17,164 bases of DNA from Lachnospiraceae bacterium UBA6452 (GCA_002441865.1 DJNY01000208.1:1-17164), one strand, 5' to 3'; counted from the first letter of the stretch, positions 1 through 6,995 are shown. Notes: generated by a model from the sequence alone, not told the origin. Made by a program: numbers and translations.

Positions 1-318
1 GAGCTGTTCGGGACCAAAAGCGGCGACGGTTTTGCAGATCTTGCAGAATATGATGCAGACGGAAACGGCTGGATCGATGAAAACGATCCGATCTTTGACA
101 AGCTTCGGATCTGGGCAAAGGATGAGAACGGAAAAGATGAGCTGTACACACTCAAAGAAGTGGGAGTAGGCGCGATCTGCCTGCAAAAAGCAGCAACAGA
201 TTTCTCGCTCAATTCACAGAAAGACAATACGCAGAACGGACAGATCCGCAGCACCGGTATCTTCCTGTATGAGAACGGAACAGCAGGAACGATGCAGCAG
301 CTGGATCTGGCACAGTAG
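1..318 (+). CDS. C-terminal part of an EF-hand-type calcium-binding protein (5' end outside the window)
   Basis: The reading frame is open from base 1 to a TAG at 316-318, giving 105 residues. Residues 18-29 (DADGNGWIDEND) fit an EF-hand loop, with acidic or amide residues at loop positions 1, 3, 5, 9 and 12. The stretch that follows (FDKLRIW, then DENGKDELYTLKEVGV) matches the repeated pattern of 'LRVW-D-N-G-ELKTL-ELGI' found near the C-terminus of RTX/haemolysin-type and VCBS-like calcium-binding proteins; that family link is from memory of the pattern. The tail (STGIFLYENGTAGTMQQLDL) is also typical of such C-termini. The protein is probably large and possibly extracellular, but its N-terminal part, any signal peptide and its function cannot be seen. 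The hairpin at 362-399 ends the unit. The family call is fairly firm; the role is unknown. Confidence 0.75.
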   Translation, partial: ELFGTKSGDGFADLAEYDADGNGWIDENDPIFDKLRIWAKDENGKDELYTLKEVGVGAICLQKAATDFSLNSQKDNTQNGQIRSTGIFLYENGTAGTMQQLDLAQ

Positions 319-361
319 GACGAGTATGGACAGAGCAGATCCACTATAAACGTCATACAAT

Positions 362-399
362 AAAATCCCATCAGCACAGCATTGTGTTGGTGGGATTTT
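362..399 (+). terminator. Rho-independent terminator of the calcium-binding protein gene
   Basis: The left arm 362-378 pairs with the right arm 383-399 as a 17-bp stem with two G.U wobbles and a GCAT loop. The arms end in AAAA and TTTT, so the U-tract is short (four T) and partly within the stem. It lies 43 nt past the stop codon and 67 nt before spoIID. It could act in both directions. Confidence 0.7.
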
Positions 400-417
400 G
401 CGTGAAAAAACAGGTCG

Positions 418-448
418 TATTCTTTATTTTGCGTCTGCTGCATATACT
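418..448 (+). promoter_or_regulatory. Candidate sigma-E promoter of spoIID
   Basis: CATATACT at 441-448 agrees with the sporulation sigma-E -10 consensus (CATACAnT, with T allowed at position 5). TATTCTT at 418-424 is a 5/7 match to the KMATATT -35 element, 16 nt upstream. spoIID is sigma-E dependent in Bacillus and C. difficile, which fits. A weakness is that the predicted start (about 454-456) leaves only about 12 nt before the ATG and clips the SD site. Confidence 0.35.
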
Positions 449-466
449 GCTCAGAGGTGTATGCAT

Positions 467-1393
467 ATGAAACAGACCATGAAAGATGCTCTTGCGGTTA
501 TCTTATTCTTGCTTTTATTCCCATATTTTGCAATGTCCTTCTGGCAGCAGAAACATGAGAAGGCAGCGCCGGAGAATGACAGCCTGCAGCAGGATGCGGT
601 AGAGCTGACGGAACAGCTCTCAAAAGGAACTTATTTTGTCTATTGGGAAAAAGAACAGAAAAAGATCCCGGCAGAGCTTTTCCTGGTGGGCGCACTCGCC
701 GGCAGTATCGACAGTACATATGAGGCAGAGGCACTGAAGGCACAGGCAGTGATGCTCAGGAGCAGTCTTTACCGCAAAATGCAGCAGGAAGATACAAAAA
801 TTCTGAAACTGACAAGTGCAGACAGCAGTTATCTTTCCGTAGCGGAGCAGAAGAAAAAATGGGGAGACAGTTATGAAGAGAAAGAGAAAAAACTGCTAGA
901 GACGGTCAGTCAGACGAAAGGCGTTGTTGCCATGTATGAAGGAACACCTGTGATGGGCTGCTACCATGGCATGAGCGCCGGGATGACAAGAGACGGAACA
1001 GAACTTTCCGGAGAATATGGCTATCTGAAGCAGGCGGACTGTAGTAAAAATCTGTCTGCTGACTCCTATATGCAGACAACCGGACGGAAAAAAGAGCAGG
1101 TGGGAGATCTGGCTGCAGACTCTGTAAAGAAGGATGCGCAGGGCTATGTACTCGAGCTTGTACGGAACGGGGAAAGCGTAAGCGGCGAGTCACTGCGGGA
1201 AGAACTGCAGTTACCTTCCTCTAATTTTACATGGAAAGAAAAAAACGGAAGCTATATTTTTACGACAAAAGGAACCGGTCATGGATTTGGATATGATCAG
1301 TATTACGGAAATCTTCTGGCACAGCAGGGACAGGATTATCAGGAAATACTGGATTATTTTTATCGGGATATTACATTTGACCGCATGGAATAA
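467..1393 (+). CDS. spoIID: Stage II sporulation protein D (SpoIID/LytB family)
   Basis: SpoIID is a membrane-anchored peptidoglycan lytic transglycosylase that works with SpoIIP and SpoIIM during forespore engulfment, on the mother-cell side. I chose ATG 467 because AGAGGTG at 453-459 lies 7 nt upstream; ATG 461 is too close to it. The protein has 308 residues (B. subtilis SpoIID is about 340). Residues 8-25 are a single N-terminal membrane segment (ALAVILFLLLFPYFAMSF). The family signature EALKAQAVMLRS is at about 88-99, the middle block CYHGMSAGMT at 165-174, and the C-terminal block GTGHGFGYDQYYG at 269-281. In SpoIID proteins a catalytic Glu (Glu88 in B. subtilis) lies eight residues before the EALKAQA block; here that position holds Ser80. 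The next gene is spoIIQ-like, the same neighbour as in C. difficile. The family is sure; whether the protein is catalytically active is doubtful. Confidence 0.88.
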   Translation: MKQTMKDALAVILFLLLFPYFAMSFWQQKHEKAAPENDSLQQDAVELTEQLSKGTYFVYWEKEQKKIPAELFLVGALAGSIDSTYEAEALKAQAVMLRSSLYRKMQQEDTKILKLTSADSSYLSVAEQKKKWGDSYEEKEKKLLETVSQTKGVVAMYEGTPVMGCYHGMSAGMTRDGTELSGEYGYLKQADCSKNLSADSYMQTTGRKKEQVGDLAADSVKKDAQGYVLELVRNGESVSGESLREELQLPSSNFTWKEKNGSYIFTTKGTGHGFGYDQYYGNLLAQQGQDYQEILDYFYRDITFDRME

Positions 1394-1406
1394 GAAACTT
1401 TTTTAC

Positions 1407-1438
1407 GTATAAACACTGCATAGTCTGCGGTAAAAGCG
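1407..1438 (+). promoter_or_regulatory. Candidate sigma-F promoter of the spoIIQ-like gene
   Basis: GTATA at 1407-1411 matches the forespore sigma-F -35 consensus (GYATA). GGTAAAAGCG at 1429-1438 matches the first part (GGNNANA) of the -10 consensus GGNNANAHTR, at a 17-nt spacing (consensus about 15-16). The last three bases do not fit. spoIIQ is a sigma-F gene in known spore formers, which makes the match more believable. Confidence 0.38.
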
Positions 1439-1464
1439 GAAATACTGCAACTGAGGTGATGAAT

Positions 1465-2385
1465 ATGCGCAAAAATGACAAAAAACAAAGGAGAAGTCTT
1501 CTGTTTTCCACGGCTGTTGTGGTCACAGGCTGTCTGCTGACCGCCTTTTATGTGAACCGGGAAATGCCAAAAAGCGAGTATGAAGTGGATCTTTCACAGC
1601 TTTCGGGGGAGCAGAAGCAGGAAGATCTGACCGGGGACATACGTACGGAAGGGGCAGGAATTGCAAGGGTAACGGGAAATGATGTAAAAAATCCTGTGCG
1701 CCTGCCTGAAACGGATACGGAAGAAAAATCAGTGAAAGATGGTAAGCAGAAGATAACTGAATCTCAGGACGGTACGAAACAGCAGACGTCATCAAACACA
1801 GATCAGTCAGGGCAGCAGATGCCTCAGGACGGAGAGCAGATGCAGCAGGACAACACGGAAGAGGATAAAATACAGTCACAAAATGATACGGATGAGCAGC
1901 AGAAAGATACAAGCGGGCAGCAGAGCAGCGCAGCAGAAGAAACGACAGAAACTGCAGCAGCGGTTCTGACATTTTCACCAGAGGACGGCATGACATGGCC
2001 GGTCAGCGGTGATGTGATCCTAAACTACAGCATGGATGCGGCTGTTTATTTCCAGACGCTCGAGCAGTACAAATACAATCCGGCGATTTATATCAGTGCA
2101 ACGGAAGGAACACCGGTCAGTGCCTGCGCAAAAGGTGTGGTAAAGGAGATCGGAACGGATGCACAGCTCGGACAGTACGTTGTAACATCACTCGGAAGCG
2201 GCTATGAGGTTATCTATGGACAACTGACAGATCTGCAGGTAGAGGAGGGCACAACGGTTGCCAGAGGCCAGGTGATCGGAAATGTGGCAAAAACAACAAA
2301 ATATTTCTCTGTAGAAGGCGACCACGTCTATCTGGAGATCTTAAAAGACGGAACACCGGTCGATCCGCTGCAGCTTCTGCAATAG
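1465..2385 (+). CDS. spoIIQ: SpoIIQ-like M23/LytM-domain protein
   Basis: SpoIIQ sits in the forespore membrane and binds mother-cell SpoIIIAH across the gap to hold the engulfing membranes together. I chose ATG 1465 because the SD TGAGGTG (1452-1458) lies 6 nt upstream; GTG 1456 lies inside that SD. The protein has 306 residues: a basic N-terminus, one membrane segment (about 11-29), a low-complexity linker rich in Q, E, D and T (about 82-165), and a LytM fold at about 178-303 (MTWPVSG, then EGTPVSACAKGVV, VARGQVIG and DGTPVDPLQ). The zinc-site motifs are degraded: the HxxxD position reads N205-P-A-I-Y209, the YxHL position reads YGQL, and HxH reads H287-V-Y289. It should therefore be a scaffold without peptidase activity. 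The gene order spoIID-spoIIQ is as in C. difficile. Assignment as SpoIIQ rests on neighbour, topology and LytM fold. Confidence 0.8.
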   Translation: MRKNDKKQRRSLLFSTAVVVTGCLLTAFYVNREMPKSEYEVDLSQLSGEQKQEDLTGDIRTEGAGIARVTGNDVKNPVRLPETDTEEKSVKDGKQKITESQDGTKQQTSSNTDQSGQQMPQDGEQMQQDNTEEDKIQSQNDTDEQQKDTSGQQSSAAEETTETAAAVLTFSPEDGMTWPVSGDVILNYSMDAAVYFQTLEQYKYNPAIYISATEGTPVSACAKGVVKEIGTDAQLGQYVVTSLGSGYEVIYGQLTDLQVEEGTTVARGQVIGNVAKTTKYFSVEGDHVYLEILKDGTPVDPLQLLQ

Positions 2386-2409
2386 GCACTTCGTAAATCA
2401 GAAATGCTC

Positions 2410-2438
2410 TTTACCTGTCAGGATGCATGCGTTATAAT
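2410..2438 (+). promoter_or_regulatory. Sigma-A-type promoter of the lipoprotein-ddl-murF operon
   Basis: TTTACC at 2410-2415 (4/6 match to TTGACA) and a perfect TATAAT at 2433-2438 are 17 nt apart. The expected start is near 2445, giving a leader of about 25 nt before the TTG start at 2471. No terminator separates it from the spoIIQ-like gene upstream. Confidence 0.65.
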
Positions 2439-2470
2439 AAATGACGTGAATCACCCGAGGAGGTAATTTT

Positions 2471-3772
2471 TTGACGAAGGATAAAAGGGAAATCAAAAAA
2501 CGCATAGCTGCGTTTTTTTCTGTCTCCCTCTGCCTGCTGCTGATGGGGTGTCAGACAGGGGCAGCTGTATTCAGAGAACAGAGCAAAGTTGTGGAAGCGG
2601 AAGAAGAACAGGAAGCGTCTGATATGGTGACAGACCGTCAGACAGCACAGACATTGTCCGGTATTGACCGTCCGACGGTCAGTTCCAATATTGCGATAGA
2701 TTTACAGGGATATGCGCCGGAAGATCTGAAATATGCTTATTTTTCAGGGCAGGATCTGGAGGATGAATTTTTTGTATACAGGCAGAAGGATAAACAGATT
2801 GTATATCGGGGAACCATCCAGCCGGCTGGTGAAACAGGAAGCGCCCGGGGCGATTTTTCACAGCTGACCGAACCGGGCAGCTATTACATACAGACAGCCG
2901 TGATCGGAAGATCTTATACGTTTCAGATAGAGGAAGGCAGATATCGTAAGCAATATGAAACGGATCTGTACAGCTGGCAGCAGACGGAGCCGGAATCCTA
3001 TTACAAAGCGGATGATATGACGAATTACAGGGCTCTTTTCATACTTGCCCTGCTGCAGGAGTTTTATGGTAGCCAGGAAGAAGAAAATATGGAAAAGCTG
3101 CAAAAAGATGTGGCGTATCTGATGCAGACGTATGCAGAAAATGCCGGGAGTGTATCGTCATCGGATCCGGAAGCAGATTGTGATACGATTTATACTTATG
3201 CGGCGGCAATGGCGCAAAGCTATCAGGTTCTGAAAACAGAGCCGGGAGCACAGACATATCTGAGACAGGCGCAGACTGCCTATCAGACAGCGACCAGAAG
3301 CAGAAGGACGGACATGGCGGTACCGCCGGAACAGTATATGGCGGCAGCGGCGCTTTTTAAGGCGACGGGCTCCTATAGTTATCATCAGGTAATCAAGCAG
3401 CATGAGACAGCAGAAGATATGACAGAAGATACAACAGCAGGCTTCTGGGGTGATCTGTTGTATCTGACAAGCCTGCAGCGTGTGGATACAACGCTTTGTG
3501 AGCAACAGATGAACAGCCTGCTGAAGGAATGCGGGGAGCTGTCTGACAGCGTATTGTCGCAGCATACGATAGAAAACAGGGATGACAGCCTGGCTGCCAT
3601 GCTGAAGCTGACGGTTGCGGATGATACACTGGTCAGTCTGGAGTACAGAAATGCATGTAAGACATTGCTCCATATGCTGGACAGTAACAGCAGAGATGAA
3701 ATGGACTGCGGAGAGCAGTCGGCATTGCTTTTTATAGAAGGAGAGCTTGCAGAAAGTGAGGTAAAAAAATGA
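2471..3772 (+). CDS. Lipoprotein with cellulase N-terminal Ig-like domain and a degenerate GH9-like region
   Basis: The start is TTG 2471, set by the very strong SD GAGGAGGT at 2457-2464. The protein has 433 residues. Residues 1-27 form a lipoprotein signal (basic start, hydrophobic core, lipobox LLMGC, Cys27), so it should be anchored outside the membrane. Residues about 70-155 resemble the Ig-like domain (CelD_N) that precedes family 9 glycoside hydrolases: IAIDLQGYAPEDLKYAYF, then GDFSQLTEPGSYYIQ. From about 178 a helical part follows; YKADDMTNY sits where GH9 enzymes carry the catalytic DAGDY motif, and MAAAALFKATGSYSYHQVI (290-308) resembles the 'AAAELYKATGD-Y' repeat of the GH9 barrel. 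The region is shorter than a full GH9 catalytic domain and I see no clear C-terminal catalytic motif, so hydrolase activity is uncertain. The stop overlaps the ddl start by 4 nt, suggesting translational coupling and a role at the cell wall. I do not recognise a named gene. Confidence 0.78.
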   Translation: MTKDKREIKKRIAAFFSVSLCLLLMGCQTGAAVFREQSKVVEAEEEQEASDMVTDRQTAQTLSGIDRPTVSSNIAIDLQGYAPEDLKYAYFSGQDLEDEFFVYRQKDKQIVYRGTIQPAGETGSARGDFSQLTEPGSYYIQTAVIGRSYTFQIEEGRYRKQYETDLYSWQQTEPESYYKADDMTNYRALFILALLQEFYGSQEEENMEKLQKDVAYLMQTYAENAGSVSSSDPEADCDTIYTYAAAMAQSYQVLKTEPGAQTYLRQAQTAYQTATRSRRTDMAVPPEQYMAAAALFKATGSYSYHQVIKQHETAEDMTEDTTAGFWGDLLYLTSLQRVDTTLCEQQMNSLLKECGELSDSVLSQHTIENRDDSLAAMLKLTVADDTLVSLEYRNACKTLLHMLDSNSRDEMDCGEQSALLFIEGELAESEVKK

Positions 3773-4791
3773 AAATAGCAGTACTGGCAGGCGGAACAAG
3801 CACAGAAAGGGATGTTTCGCTGATCACAGGAAAGATGGTATATAAGGCACTCAGGGAGAACGGACATCAGGTTGTGCTTCTGGATGTATTTATGGGATAT
3901 CCGGGAGAAGATTATGAGACGGTGTTTACGTCAGATATTGATTTCGGTGAACAGATCCGTGGAATCACGGAAAAAGATCCGGATATTGAAGCGATCAAGA
4001 AGAAAAGGGGCGGTAAGGGCTTTTTTGGACCACATGTACTGGATATCTGTCATCAGGCGGATCTTGTGTTCATGGGATTGCATGGTGCTAACGGTGAAGA
4101 CGGTAAGGTACAGGCTGCGCTGGATCTGGAAGGGATCCGCTATACGGGAACAGGCCCGCTCGGTGCTGCAGTCAGCATGGATAAAGCACTTTCCAAGCAG
4201 CTGTTCCGCGAGGGCGGTGTTCCGACGCCTTATGGCATCAGCTTAAAGAAAGGACAGCTTCTTCCGCAGGATATCAGTTACCCGGCGGTTGTAAAGGCAT
4301 GTAACGGTGGCTCAAGCGTCGGTGTTTATATGGTAAATGACAGGGCAGAATGTGAAAAAGCACTGGAACAGGCATATGCATACGATGATGCAGTTATCAT
4401 TGAGCAATATATTAAAGGCAGGGAGTTTTCTGTGGGCGTGATCGAGGGAAAAGCACTGCCGATCATCGAGATCGCACCGATCGAAGGCTTTTATGATTAT
4501 AAAAACAAATACCAGGCGGGCAGTACCGTAGAGACCTGTCCTGCAGTTTTAGATGAGGCACTGACAAAAGAAATGCAGCATTATGCGGAACTGGCGTATG
4601 AGGTATTACATATCACGTCATATGCACGCATGGATTTTATGATGAATGAGAAAAATGAGATGTTCTGTCTGGAAGCCAATACATTACCGGGCATGACACC
4701 AACCTCTCTGCTTCCGCAGGAAGCAGCAGTACTCGGCTATAATTTCAACCAGCTTTGTGAATGGCTGATCGAAGTATCGCTGCGCAAGTAA
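3769..4791 (+). CDS. ddl: D-alanine--D-alanine ligase
   Basis: Ddl joins two D-alanines using ATP to make the dipeptide that MurF adds to the peptidoglycan precursor, in the cytoplasm. The protein has 340 residues, normal for the family. The N-terminal domain begins MKIAVLAGGTSTERDVSL, the first family signature is HGANGEDG (105-112), the ATP-grasp part includes VVKACNGGSSVGV (174-186), and the second signature is LEANTLPGMTPTSLLP (301-316). The omega-loop reads FYDYKNKY, ending in Tyr248; a Tyr here is the mark of D-Ala-D-Ala specificity, against the His or Phe of D-lactate or D-serine ligases, so nothing suggests vancomycin resistance. The ATG overlaps the previous stop as ATGA; the SD GAGGT is at 3758-3762. 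murF follows after 33 nt. Confidence 0.97.
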   Translation: MKIAVLAGGTSTERDVSLITGKMVYKALRENGHQVVLLDVFMGYPGEDYETVFTSDIDFGEQIRGITEKDPDIEAIKKKRGGKGFFGPHVLDICHQADLVFMGLHGANGEDGKVQAALDLEGIRYTGTGPLGAAVSMDKALSKQLFREGGVPTPYGISLKKGQLLPQDISYPAVVKACNGGSSVGVYMVNDRAECEKALEQAYAYDDAVIIEQYIKGREFSVGVIEGKALPIIEIAPIEGFYDYKNKYQAGSTVETCPAVLDEALTKEMQHYAELAYEVLHITSYARMDFMMNEKNEMFCLEANTLPGMTPTSLLPQEAAVLGYNFNQLCEWLIEVSLRK

Positions 4792-4824
4792 AAGGGAAAT
4801 ATTTTCTATTGGGAAGAAGGCAGA

Positions 4825-6177
4825 ATGATGAAAAATATGACACTGGAAAATATCGCAGCAGTCTGCGGTGTTTACCATGGAGATCCTGCAAAAAGTAAGC
4901 AGGAGGTAACTAATATAGTGATCGATTCCCGCAAGATAGAACCGGGCGGTCTGTTTATTGCGACAAAGGGAGAACGTGTAGACGGTCATTCCTTTATCGG
5001 GCAGGTAATAGAAAAAGGGGCGCTTGCGGTTGTATCGGAGCAGGAACTGCCGGATGCGGATTTTCCGTATATTCTGGTAAAGGACAGCTTTACGGCGCTG
5101 AAACAGATTGCCGCTTTTTATCGTCGGCAGCTTTCCGTACGTGTGGTAGGTATTACCGGAAGTGTTGGAAAAACGAGCACAAAAGAGATGATCGCAGGTG
5201 TACTTTCTGCCAAATATCGTGTGATGAAGACAGAGGGTAATTTTAATAATGAGATCGGGCTTCCGCTTACGATCCTGCGGATCCGGGAAGAAGACGAGGT
5301 AGCGGTTCTGGAAATGGGAATCAGTGATTTCGGTGAAATGAGCCGTCTGACACAGATGGCAAAACCGGATATCAGTGTCATTACCAATATCGGACAGTGC
5401 CATCTGGAAAATCTGAAGAGCAGGGATGGTATCCTGAAAGCGAAAACAGAGATTTTTGAGGGTATGAATGAGGATGGTAAGGCTGTTTTAAACGGCGGAG
5501 ATGATAAGCTCCGGACAGTGAAACTGGTAAAGGGTCACAGACCGTATTATTTCAATGATCCGAGCTGCTATGCAGATCATATTGTCAGCCATGGCATATT
5601 CGGTACGAGCTGTGAGATCCATATGGATGGCGAACTCATCCGGGCAGAGATCAAGGTACCGGGTCAGCATCAGGTAACCAATACACTGGCAGCGGTCAGA
5701 GTGGCAAAGCTGCTTGGCCTTAACATGGAGCAGATGACAAGGGGGATTGCAAGCGTTGTACCGATCGCAGGCAGAAACCACATCATACAGGAAGGCGGTT
5801 TCACACTGATCGATGACTGTTATAATGCCAATCCGGTCTCCATGAAGGCGGCACTTGATCTGCTTTCCCTCGCTGATACGAGAAAGGTTGCCATTTTGGG
5901 TGATATGTTTGAACTTGGAGAAAATTCGGATAGGCTGCACAGCGGTGTTGGCAGCTATGCAAAAGGGAAAACCGATCTGCTGATCTGTATCGGTGAAAAT
6001 GCAAAGCACATCTATGACGGTGCAAAAGAAGCCGGTGTAGAACAGGTATATCATTTTACAGATAAAGAAAGCTTTTTACGGGAAAAAGAAAAGCTCCTGC
6101 AGGCAGGAGATACGATTTTATTAAAAGCATCCCATGCAATGGCTTTTGAGACATTAATAAAGGAATTGGCCGGTTAG
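4825..6177 (+). CDS. murF: UDP-N-acetylmuramoyl-tripeptide--D-alanyl-D-alanine ligase
   Basis: MurF uses ATP to add D-Ala-D-Ala to the UDP-MurNAc tripeptide, the last cytoplasmic step before the lipid-linked precursor. The protein has 450 residues, full length. Visible motifs are the substrate-domain block IDSRKIEPGGLFIA (33-46), the P-loop GITGSVGKTSTKE (109-121), the GNFNNEIGLPLT block (138-149), the Lys of LKAKTEIFEG (204-213), GRNHI (316-320), IDDCYNANPVSMKAA (329-343) and LLKASHAMAFE (432-442). ATG 4825 and ATG 4828 are both possible; the SD AGAAGG (4815-4820) is 4 or 7 nt away, slightly favouring 4828 (one residue shorter). It is the last gene of the ddl operon, and its stop codon lies inside a terminator hairpin that is shared with the converging plsC gene. 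Confidence 0.97.
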   Translation: MMKNMTLENIAAVCGVYHGDPAKSKQEVTNIVIDSRKIEPGGLFIATKGERVDGHSFIGQVIEKGALAVVSEQELPDADFPYILVKDSFTALKQIAAFYRRQLSVRVVGITGSVGKTSTKEMIAGVLSAKYRVMKTEGNFNNEIGLPLTILRIREEDEVAVLEMGISDFGEMSRLTQMAKPDISVITNIGQCHLENLKSRDGILKAKTEIFEGMNEDGKAVLNGGDDKLRTVKLVKGHRPYYFNDPSCYADHIVSHGIFGTSCEIHMDGELIRAEIKVPGQHQVTNTLAAVRVAKLLGLNMEQMTRGIASVVPIAGRNHIIQEGGFTLIDDCYNANPVSMKAALDLLSLADTRKVAILGDMFELGENSDRLHSGVGSYAKGKTDLLICIGENAKHIYDGAKEAGVEQVYHFTDKESFLREKEKLLQAGDTILLKASHAMAFETLIKELAG

Positions 6178-6196
6178 ACCAATTCCTTATTTTTTT
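6160..6196. terminator. Terminator inside the overlapping 3' ends of murF and plsC
   Basis: AAGGAATTGG (6160-6169) and CCAATTCCTT (6179-6188) form a perfect 10-bp stem with a 9-nt loop that contains both stop codons. On the plus strand the stem is followed by A and seven T (6190-6196), a strong terminator for murF. On the minus strand the trailing bases are less T-rich (TTATTAAT), so termination of plsC is probably weaker. Confidence 0.9.
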
Positions 6197-6908
6197 CGTA
6201 ATGCGTCACGATAATATCCGCAACCCGTTTGCCGATAAATCTCTTTTCTTCTTTTGTAAGATCTTCCATGTAGATCGGATCACAGTATTCGATCACAACA
6301 TGGGATTTGACGATCTTCGGCAGATGATCCTCAAAGATCGCACCGGAGTTGTTGATCGCCATCGGAACGATCGGACAACCTGACTTTTCAGCCATTTTCA
6401 GACTGCCATCGTGAAATTCCAGTAAAGATGCAGAGGTTCTGTTTCTGGTGCCTTCCGGGAAAACACAGACGGAAATACCGCTTTTTAACAGGGCAATATT
6501 GTCAAGGATTGTTTTCATGCCCTTTTTCAGATCTCCGCGGTCCAGGAAGGTGCAGCGGATATTGCGCATCCAGTTGCGGAGCAGTGGATAGCGGAGCATT
6601 TCTATTTTGGCAACATAGCCTGTCGGGCGTGGCGTGCGTACGCTGGTGATCAGAATGTCGAAATAGCTTCTGTGGTTTCCGACATAGAGCACAGGTCTGT
6701 CGGTCGGTACCTTTTCCTGCCCGATCACGGTAACAGAGGTGCCCGCCAGAAAAAGACAGACACGGAATGCCCAGTTGACGATCTTCTGGGAGCTTCTGTC
6801 CTTCAGATCCATATTAAACTTTCCGATGATCCATTCGATCAGCAGAAGCGGAATACTCAGGATCAAAAATAAAATGACAAATGTTGCAACAAGTATCAAA
6901 CGTATCAT
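6174..6908 (-). CDS. plsC: 1-acyl-sn-glycerol-3-phosphate acyltransferase (PlsC/LPLAT family)
   Basis: The enzyme acylates lysophosphatidic acid at the membrane to make phosphatidic acid, the precursor of phospholipids. The protein has 244 residues. An N-terminal membrane helix spans about 3-28. The acyltransferase motifs are NHRSYFD (78-84, the HX4D catalytic pair His79/Asp84) and FPEGTRNR (150-157, the phosphate-binding block), followed by VPMAINNSGAIF (181-192). The start at 6908 has AGAGAGG a few bases upstream on the minus strand. The gene converges on murF; the stops overlap as TTAG (6174-6177). The last codons of plsC are written through the terminator's T-run, giving the C-terminal KNKELV. 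It is divergent from the EamA-type gene. The acyl acceptor is inferred from the family; other lysophospholipid acceptors are possible. Confidence 0.93.
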   Translation of the reverse strand: MIRLILVATFVILFLILSIPLLLIEWIIGKFNMDLKDRSSQKIVNWAFRVCLFLAGTSVTVIGQEKVPTDRPVLYVGNHRSYFDILITSVRTPRPTGYVAKIEMLRYPLLRNWMRNIRCTFLDRGDLKKGMKTILDNIALLKSGISVCVFPEGTRNRTSASLLEFHDGSLKMAEKSGCPIVPMAINNSGAIFEDHLPKIVKSHVVIEYCDPIYMEDLTKEEKRFIGKRVADIIVTHYEKNKELV

Positions 6909-6949
6909 AATGTACCTCTCTTCATGTCATGTTTGAAAATCACGACATC

Positions 6950-6978
6950 ATTATATATGAAATAAGATAAAATAACAA
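6950..6978 (-). promoter_or_regulatory. Sigma-A-type promoter of plsC
   Basis: Read on the minus strand, TTGTTA (6978-6973) and a perfect TATAAT (6955-6950) are 17 nt apart. The -35 is a 4/6 match. The expected leader is about 35 nt before the start at 6908. Confidence 0.6.
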
Positions 6979-6995
6979 GAAGCGGCAAAAATACA

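Noticed and set aside
398..466. Upstream extension of spoIID from TTG 398
   Set aside because: It begins inside the terminator hairpin, has no SD, and would put 23 residues before the natural start at ATG 467, which has a well-spaced SD.
1740..1950. Tandem repeat in the spoIIQ-like gene
   Set aside because: The stretch is only biased to Gln, Asp, Glu and Thr codons; I could not find a regular repeat unit.
3158..3867. Overlapping minus-strand frames opposite the lipoprotein gene
   Set aside because: Antisense to a gene with clear start, signal and coupling to ddl; the products show no motif.
3769..4791. A vancomycin-type (D-Ala-D-Lac or D-Ala-D-Ser) ligase
   Set aside because: The omega-loop keeps the Tyr (YKNKY) that marks D-Ala-D-Ala ligases, and no van regulator or dehydrogenase genes lie nearby.
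4684..5403. 239-residue minus-strand frame opposite ddl and murF
   Set aside because: Composition is unlike a real protein (many Cys, His and Phe), there is no SD, and both genes on the plus strand are certain.
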